The translations under genes and the position numbers were made by a program. A stretch of 64,000 nucleotides of DNA. Source: Dictyophora rubrovolvata (taxonomy: Eukaryota > Basidiomycota > Agaricomycetes > Phallales > Phallaceae). Positions 56,737 to 64,000 of the stretch are shown here, in pieces. Under the pieces are notes generated by a model. The model worked only from the letters and a program-made list of their open reading frames with translations. It was not told the DNA's origin and searched no databases. Location: the NCBI GenBank assembly GCA_029959195.1, contig CP114119.1:1922001-1986000 (forward strand). The letters run 5' to 3'. Position 1 is the stretch's first letter. The number at the start of each line of letters is the position of its first letter.

Positions 56737-59700
56737 ATGAGTGCAACTCTCAACGTTCGTTCGTCTGTAAATCATGCTCCTCTAGCCCCTCCTGGCAAGA
56801 CCAATGGTTCAGGCCCAGCTCCGTCTGATCCTGTTTCAACTTCTTCTGCGCCCGTGAACAAACATCGGACGAATTCAACCGCGACTTCCTCCTCTCTTGC
56901 TACAGCTACAGACGCTGCTCACGACGACCGCGACTCCACTTTAGACGGTCTCACCGTCGTTCATCGTCCCAGAAGAGACAAGGCCAGCGTCATTCTCGGC
57001 ATCCAACATAGGCAAGTCTTTGGACAAATTGCTAATTTGTGATATCAAATAAATAAAAAAAAAACGACATCATCCCAACGATCGTTTATATTGTTATCCC
57101 AATTTGCAACCCTTGCACTTTCGTTCTCCTCTTCCTCTCTTGTCCTTGGCTTTTTTGGCCTTCCCCGGCTTGTCTCTCCCTCTCTTCCTTTCCCTTCTTT
57201 CTTTCTTTTGTGGTTATTTTGCCGGACTATCTTTGGACTAATTTTTTCTTTTTCTTTTTTTCTTTCTTTTTCTCTACAGAAAATCAATGGAACCCATTCC
57301 CGCATCCGCACGCACATCAATAGCAACAAGTCGCTCAGTCCCCAATATCCCGGCTAGCAGTGCTCCACACACAGCTACCAGTCCTCTCGCTTCTCTCTAT
57401 GTTGTGTCAGGTCAGTTGCTCTCTCTCTCTCTCTTTGATTTCGTTCATGCAATCCAACACGCTAACACGCCAACGTTCCACTCCCCAGGTCTAGCAAAAT
57501 CACCTCACACATGGCAAATTGCCGATGTAGAGTCTGTTATGAATCTGCGCCATTCAGAAGGCGCTGTCGGTCGTTTCTGGCGTCCTGAGGTACTCGGCAG
57601 CACCGTCACTCCCGGTGCAGGCGGTATAAGGAAGAAGAGCAGGAAAGCCAGGAACGATGTTGCTACCATCGGTATGGGTGCCCTACCCAAGCAAGACGTC
57701 GCCAAGATGCTTTCAAAGTCTCTCAAGGTAAATTAATTTCCTTTTTTCCCAAAAAAAGAGACAGAACCTCCTCCGCTCAAATGAATTTCCCAAATCTAGT
57801 TATCCTTTCCCCGTGAGGTCGAAATAGTTGCTTCAACCCTCCAACCCCCAAGCACAATCCACACTTTTACGTTCACAATACCCAACTCGGCCTCATCAAG
57901 TATACCAGGCGGTGCATTCCGTTCGTCCATTTTCAGTGCGACGACCAACAATGGAACAATGACAGATCTCGGTCTGCGAGCATATGAAGATCCAATTATA
58001 CCCCGTCCTTCCAGTACTTTCCTAGGCCCCCCTCCGTCTATCCAGGACGCGTTGCAAACCAAAACGGCGACTGCACCGGGAGGAGGTGGCGTTGCTGCCG
58101 ATCAAATTACGTATTACGGTGTCTGTCTGACCGTCTGGAGCCACGCCGACGAAGATCGAACAGCAGCTATTCGTCGATCACTCGAGAATGCCGCTCGTGC
58201 TAGGAAAGAATCCAATGCCGCTCCGTCAGTCACATCAGTCCGCAAACATGGTAGGCGCCCGAATGGTGCTGCATCTGCTTCCATTCCATCTGCTCCAAAT
58301 GGAGGCGAATTGAGCTCTCCGAATCAAGTTCTTCGCAAACGATCAAGCAAAGGACCGTGGCAGAGCGATGGCGCTCCTGAAAGCGACATAGATGTCGATA
58401 CCGAAGCCGATGTTGACAGCGTGTATGATGGCGTCAGTGAGAGCGATTTTGATGCCGGTACCAGTCAGGGACTTGGTGGGAGCTCCTTGTTTTTACCCGG
58501 AGACACTGTATTTTGGCTTCCGTACGCATTGAGTGAGTAGTTTTCCTTTCCACGAGACGCTCCCTTACATTTGTTATTTATTTATTTTTAGCTCTTGTCT
58601 CCCGCCATCCCATATACGACGTTATGAGGGACTATCTCACTCTCAGCTGGGCCCGTTTCTCAAAAGACGTCCAATCGCATTCCCTCCAAATTGCGAAAAT
58701 CCTTTCCCATCCTGCCCCTAGAGCTGGTGATATTGTCCGTCTTGACGCAACATCTGCCAAGGACAAGGAGAAAGAAGGTGAAAATGCCAGCTTGGAAGTG
58801 ATCTGTCGGTTCCCCGGTGGTTTAGACTTTGGAAAGGGATTGGTCGATGTCAACGTAAGCTCTCGTAGCCATGTCGATATTTTTTCTGGTGTATGTTAAC
58901 ACTGTACCTTTCTGAACAGTTTACCATGTATCCTCTCTTCCAATGCCTTGCCTTGGATAATATTCTGACTATATGCGAGGCAAGTCACTGATTCTCTCAA
59001 TATGATCATGTTCTTCTGACCGATTTACCTCTGTAGATCGCACTCTCCCCGACTGGTCGCGTCTTATTCCTCAGCCGTCATCCACAGATGCTTGGTATCG
59101 CAGTCTCAACCATCAAGTACCTTGTCGAACTGCGTGGCTGGAATGGCATAGCGCTCCCTATAATTCACACCCGTGATGCAAAGATCTATCTCGAAGTATG
59201 TTCTCCCAATATACATAACAGTCCGTTATCTAATCCCAATTTTCTTTCACTTCAGGATCCTGGCCCATGGATTATTGGTATCAGTACTGAAGCGAGACAT
59301 GTAGTAAAACCTTCCTCGGAAGTGTGCATTTGCGATCTGTAAGTTCATATACCAAAAAGACAATGATTAATAATTAATCCTATGCTCTTCTCAGCGATAT
59401 AAATAATGTGTAAGGGGGCAGTTTCACAATCTCACCCTGGCTAAACTCATCTTAATTATGATCTTCTGTTAAGCATTTGTCAACGTCCCCCTCCAGGAGT
59501 CGTTTCCCAAAAGACACAGCGCGAGCGATATCGCAGGATTTTGCTTACTGCTTTCGACGCGTATTTCCATCCGGACTACGCCATTCCCTCTGAATTCAAG
59601 GAGGCTTTTCCTGCCGGTCGATTCCGACCCCTATGCAAAATTCAAGCTAAGAGAGGCGCTACTGCTGCTGTCGTCGCGGAAAGTATCAAACCTCCGGAAT

Positions 59701-61550
59701 GGTGGAGCTCGACAAAGGTCATTCAAGCGTTCGATACTGTTTTGCAGGACAAAGTAAGTTGGTTTTTTTGTCAGTTTTTTTTTCCCCTTGTATTTAATTA
59801 CTTCGTTGTTTTCCCCAGTTTAAAAAGCCATCCATATTCAGACGAATCTCTTCGTTTGGCTCGGTTAAGCGGATGCCTCAATTGTCAGCTGCTGAACAGC
59901 TTGCTCAGCACACGATTCGTCGCCGTGCAATGGCATTCGTGGACGCAAGGGACGACTTGGAGACCAAGATCGGTCGACTGAGCCGTCGACTGAACTTCCT
60001 CATGACAGAAAGTGATCTCTGGAGAGAAAAGTTCATTACTTTTGAGCACTACGCCGAGAAATTGAGTAGTGAGGCTGCTGAGCTCCGTGGTAAAATCAAC
60101 AAGGAGCAGAAGGAAAGCAAAAGACTTTCTAGTTTAATTACTCTTACGGCATCGGAAAAGAAGAAATTAGAGGACCGTGAGTATAAGAGTCGAATTTCAT
60201 TATGTTATCGTTGAATTCTCTCCTTTTTAGAATTGCGTGAAACGGAAGGCGCACACCGTTCTGCTGTAGTGGAGCTCGAGCAAATGAGGCAGAATATGAT
60301 CAAAATGGAAGAAGAACGCGCAGCCATGATGGCTGAAGTAGAAGCCCAAATCGAGCGTGCGCTGCAAAGCATGATGGTATCCGAATCCGAACCAGAAGAT
60401 CAAGATCGATTGCTTTCATTCACTTCTCCGCGTCATTCTCGCCCTTCTTCGCGTAGATCCAGCATCACCAGTGCAAATGGTTCTCGCCCTCCTCGTTCAT
60501 TCGGAGCAAATGCGCCTTTGACCGAAGATACTGAAGGCGAAGAAGCGGCTGCTGAAGAGGGCAAGAAAAGTACTGCTAACAGAAACGGCAACAATGCCGA
60601 GACAGACGAGGATAAGTCGAATACGGAAAAGGACAGTGACAAAGATAAGGAACAGAAGGGAGAGGTGGAGCCAAAGAAGCTGAAGCGGTTTTCCGCAACG
60701 CGCGAACATCCAGGTGACAGCATTTACGCTGTCGATGAGAATATCAGCGAGCGAAGTGATCGTATCTCGAGAAAGGTGCTGGAAATTCAGCAGAAAGTTT
60801 GTCGTCGTTTTTGCTTTATATTCCAAAGTATCTAACTCTTTCGGTTTCATTTAGCTGGAGAACGCACTAGCTGTTGATCCCGAAACCGAACCCAAGTCGT
60901 CCGCGTCCGAGAGCGACATGGACGCTACGCTTGTTAGCGCTATGCCCTCTCGGCCTCGCCCTAACAGGCCCGCAAGGCTCACCCAACCCCCTGTCAAAGT
61001 TTCTCAACAACGTACAGAACAACGTACAGACCTTCCTTCTCCGGAGACCCCGAAGACTAAATTTGTCGCCTCAGATATACCGGTGCAAATCAATATCAAT
61101 ACCCCAGAGGACAAAGACAAACCTCATTCTCCCTCTACACCTCACACAATTCAGACAGCGCGTCCCACATCACCTCCGCCACCTCTCACGCCTGCAGGAA
61201 CGGAAGATTCGGATACAGATTTCCAAAGCGCATACTCGCAAAGTCCTAGGGATGACTCCGATGTAGGTAGCATGGAAGTTGACATGGACGATGACCCAAC
61301 CAACGACCTCGTGCGACGTCTATCCCCCGCCCCTCCATCTCCGAGAAACCCTGGATTATCTGATCTTGCTGTAATACCCCAGCCATGGACAACTCGGACT
61401 CGCGCATCTTCAACCGCGACAACAGTCACTGCTACCCAGGGCAGCCCAGTCGTCGCTGAGCATGATAACATTCCACCTCCACCTTTGCCAACACCTTCAG
61501 CTGCAGCTACGACGAAATCACAGACTAAGGTTAAAACAACCCCTCAGTAA
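56737..61550 (+). CDS. DENN-domain protein (putative Rab GEF)
   Basis: Large protein with a tripartite DENN domain, which acts as a nucleotide exchange factor for Rab GTPases. The start ATG 56737 gives MSATLNVRSSVNHAPLAPPG, disordered. The uDENN part has LSFPREVEIVAS, IHTFTFTIPNS and DQITYYGVCLTVWSHADED. A Ser-rich insert (RKHGRRPNGAASASIPSAPN) follows. The central DENN reads FLPGDTVFWLPYALTLVSRH, PIYDVMRDYLTLSWARFSKD and VLFLSRHPQMLGIAVSTIKY, then LVELRGWNGIALPIIHTRDA and DPGPWIIGISTEARHVVKPS. The dDENN-like part has LLTAFDAYFHPDYAIPSEFK, RRRAMAFVDARDDLETKIGR and LSRRLNFLMTESDLWREKFI, followed by a coiled coil (EAELRGKINKEQKESKRLSS type). A long disordered C-tail ends KSQTKVKTTPQ at 61550. 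About ten exons are read. The tail is rich in Lys, Glu, Ser and Pro. Confidence 0.88.
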
Positions 61551-62010
61551 CACTTTCTCGAATGGATAGGCATGAAAGGTGCAAATGTTGGAAATTCGGA
61601 TTCGTCGGTAATAAGGAAAATTTTATTATATCCCCATCCCTTTTATCTCTTGGTTCACCAATTGTACTCTTAATCAATTATATATTATATAAATACCTTC
61701 GCCTTATTGATTTGTTAGCTCATTAATCATACCAGGTATATAGATTTAATTTTCTTTGATACTGTCACGGTCCCTACAAATACACAGTCCCTCCTTTCCT
61801 GGCTCTAAAAGAAATCTGTACTACTGAAATCCAAGAAATCCAAGAAACGTAGCCAAGTATCTGGATGTAGCCAAAACAATTCTAGTATACAGGACAAATG
61901 CACATGCGGCTACTTAATCAAGACATTGCAATCATTGTTTCGACTGCGTTGATCGGCGGGTGTTGTATATTTTCACAACCCTGTGTAACTGTGTGTTTAG
62001 TGCTCATTCA
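61551..62010. other. Convergent 3' region between DENN and VPS13 genes
   Basis: No gene seen. A short tandem of AAATCCAAG appears near 61829-61846, and there are AT-rich stretches at 61670-61690. Confidence 0.4.
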
Positions 62011-64000
62011 TTACGGTTGGTCGAAAAAAACACACCGTTCTATTTGAGAAAAGAACCAGATTTTGGATGACGAGTCCGCGATATATACGAAGCGATCACG
62101 ATCTCTGCCTGATTTGCATTGGAAAAGGATACCATTATCCTCAATATTGATCCCTTGTATCTGAGAGAAGGGCAATTCCCATTCCAGCCGTAACCTGTTG
62201 GACCTAAACGAGATAACTTTGGACATTGTTAACATAATAGTGTTATCTCCACCCGGAAGGTCGTAGTGAGCGACATATTTTTCGTTTCTGTATGAACCTA
62301 GACGGAGGTCGTCGACAAAACAAGAACAGGAAGTCAAGAATTCACTTGCCTTGATCCAAATCTGGACGATCTTGTCATTACACTATCTTCAAGCGTTGAA
62401 TATAACAACGTACCTTTCATCCAAGATTGTCCCAAAGCTTCTCGTGCTGAATAGGGCTGCGGGGCGAATTAGTCTCGAAGGTTTCGATTACAAAAGGGTA
62501 GTTGCATACCGTCAAGACTCCATCGGGAGGAATATGCCGTGGCTAGCCAAGTGTGAGCTTCAATTTCAAGAATGTGGCAAAACTGACTAACTATTCTAAC
62601 TCTTTCTCTAGCGGGATCATCAAACACAGTTGTGGTATTTCGAACGCCTAAAACACCAGTGTCAGTTCATGAACTCAATGTAAACATTTTGTCAATTCAT
62701 CATTCACCTGCGCCGAGATTGGAAGCCAGGTCCATAATCCCGACAGCTGGCTTGGCAACAAGACTGCTGTGGAATTAAGAATTCGTAGTCAAACTGCGTT
62801 GATTGAAAACACACCCAACAACCCCTTTGCCTATTCCACTAAAGAAGCCTCGGGCTCCAGAAACCTGTGCACCTTCAAATGGTTTCATCTACAGTATTAT
62901 AGTTCATTGCTTGCGAACAAGGAGGTTGAAAAAAAAACACTTACAACCAACCCTTCTACGCCGCTTCCAACGCTGGCAGCGAACGCTTCGGCACCGGTCG
63001 CTACGCCATCCCTTGAAAAGTGCTTAGCATTCGCAGCAGAAGAACACAAAATAAACAGGGGTATTACAATATGTGCCTAGGCTTATTTCGCCGCTGAGCC
63101 AACCGTCGTCTGTTATCCCATTCTGCATCGAATGTAGCAGTTGCCAGACCTAATTGGTTTTATAGAATGCAAAACATAAGAATGCTTTGAAATTACCTTT
63201 TCCAAGACTGTTGGTGACTTTGGAAAAACTATCGCTTACTCCAAAGACTGACTTTTTGAGTAAACTGGAGACGCCCTAAAAATATTATTATCAGCGACGG
63301 CCACAAAGGGGGTGCGACAAAATACTTTGACAACCCCAATGCCAAATTGTTTGCTTATTCCGTTGAGAATAACACCATTCCATGGTTCATAGAATGCATC
63401 CATTACCCCCGAGCTGATATTCTCAAACAAACCAACCGGATTCCCTACGAAATCCGCAAATCCCATGAGCCGAAACGCTTGTCTCATTATCTCTTGTCGA
63501 TAATGATACATAATACGTTGCTGCAGATCAGGTATCGTTTGTCGTAAATCATCTAAAACAAGTGCATTAAGCCGAAACGGTGCATCGTTTACATTCCCTA
63601 AATAGTTGAGTAACCCTCGCATTATAAATGCAAGTGGATCGCTTGTATTGGATCTAGTAAAAACCCTTAGCTCAAGCTTATGAAAGAATTGTAAGGCCGT
63701 ACTTTTCGTCGGCATCTGTACGCGGTGTTGTCATGAAAGATACGATCAACTTTACGGGTTGAAGTTGCAGGGTTTCAAAATATACGGTTTGTCCCTCAGC
63801 GCTGTTAGAAGGCTCTGGTATCTCCGTAGGATGCAAGATAAGAACATCCCTGACAAACGTCAGTAGCTTCCCCTCCGTCAGCTCTGAAAACATACGATTG
63901 ATTGTCTCCCCAACCAACAGGTATTTTAGACATATCATAAAGGGTTGATAAGAAAGCCTCGTCCAATTGAATTGTTAAAGATTGCAATAGAACTGAAGCG
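62011..64000 (-). CDS. VPS13: VPS13 lipid-transfer protein, C-terminal part (5' end outside window)
   Basis: Carboxy-terminal portion of the bridge-like lipid-transfer protein VPS13, which works at membrane contact sites. From the right edge inward: LQLQPVKLIVSFMTTPR, FIMRGLLNYLGNVNDAPFRL, RLMGFADFVGNPVGLFENIS and SGVMDAFYEPWNGVILNGIS, then GVSSLLKKSVFGVSDSFSKV. GLATATFDAEWDNRRRLAQR, FEGAQVSGARGFFSGIGKGV, KPAVGIMDLASNLG and GVRNTTTVFDDPARERVRIP follow. The last exons contain PYSAREALGQSWMK, SYRNEKYVAHYDLPGGDNTI and a PH-like end (LEWELPFSQIQGINIEDNGI, GRDRDRFVYIADSSSKIW). The stop is 62011-62013. These are the VPS13 adaptor-binding/ATG2-C and PH-like segments in the usual order. The rest of this very large gene lies beyond 64000. 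Confidence 0.93.

Noticed and set aside
1-64000. Biosynthetic or defence gene cluster
   Set aside because: The genes are unrelated housekeeping, membrane and secreted functions on mixed strands. I saw no backbone synthase, no recombinase and no NLR-type gene.

Overview
This window looks like nuclear DNA from a filamentous basidiomycete, most likely an agaricomycete. Genes lie close together on both strands and are cut by many short introns of about 45-65 bases, with GT donors and AG acceptors. The proteins are fungal housekeeping and secreted families. Almost every gene is split, so the coordinates given are gene spans from start to stop codon that include introns. Splice sites were inferred by eye from reading frame and family resemblance. 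I recognised no tRNA or rRNA gene, no CRISPR array, no DNA transposon and no LTR or virus-like element.

Layout. 1-1333 holds an amidase that runs off the left edge (-). Then come RPS3 (+), a SUR7/PalI-like membrane protein (+), an unrecognised protein (-), a GH127-like (DUF1680) secreted glycosidase (+), an APC13-like protein (-), a TFIIIC subunit (+), the PP2A scaffold subunit A (+), an NADH pyrophosphatase (+), a secreted CPL1-like Cys-rich protein (+), a SurE-like phosphatase (+), a GH16 glucanase-like protein (-), RPL15 (-), a small SVIP-like VCP/Cdc48-binding protein (-), a DUF4870/Tic20-like membrane protein (-), RPS24 (+), centractin ARP1 (-), an unrecognised two-pass Cys-rich membrane protein (+), GPI2/PIG-C (+), a glucose-6-phosphate 1-epimerase (-), a Ser-rich surface protein (+), a glutathione S-transferase (+), a bZIP factor (-), APC4 (-), the DEAD-box helicase DRS1 (-), a RasGEF fused to a Ras-like domain (-), a NIPA-like magnesium transporter (+), a DENN-domain protein (+) and the C-terminal part of VPS13 (-), which runs off the right edge.

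There is no operon or obvious biosynthetic cluster. Some functional groupings are visible: three ribosomal proteins (RPS3, RPL15, RPS24), two probable subunits of the anaphase-promoting complex (APC4 and an APC13-like protein), two carbohydrate-active enzymes, and several membrane-traffic or signalling proteins (ARP1, DENN, VPS13, RasGEF).

The most unusual points are very small exons (6, 7 and 13 nt) that carry or adjoin active-site motifs, a degenerate Ras-like domain joined to a RasGEF, the SVIP-like protein whose last exon encodes only Trp-Asp-stop, a secreted protein built from three Cys-Cys modules plus a CPL1-like domain, and the unrecognised Cys-rich two-pass membrane protein that shares a very short promoter with ARP1. 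The longest gene-poor stretch is 36.1-38.5 kb.
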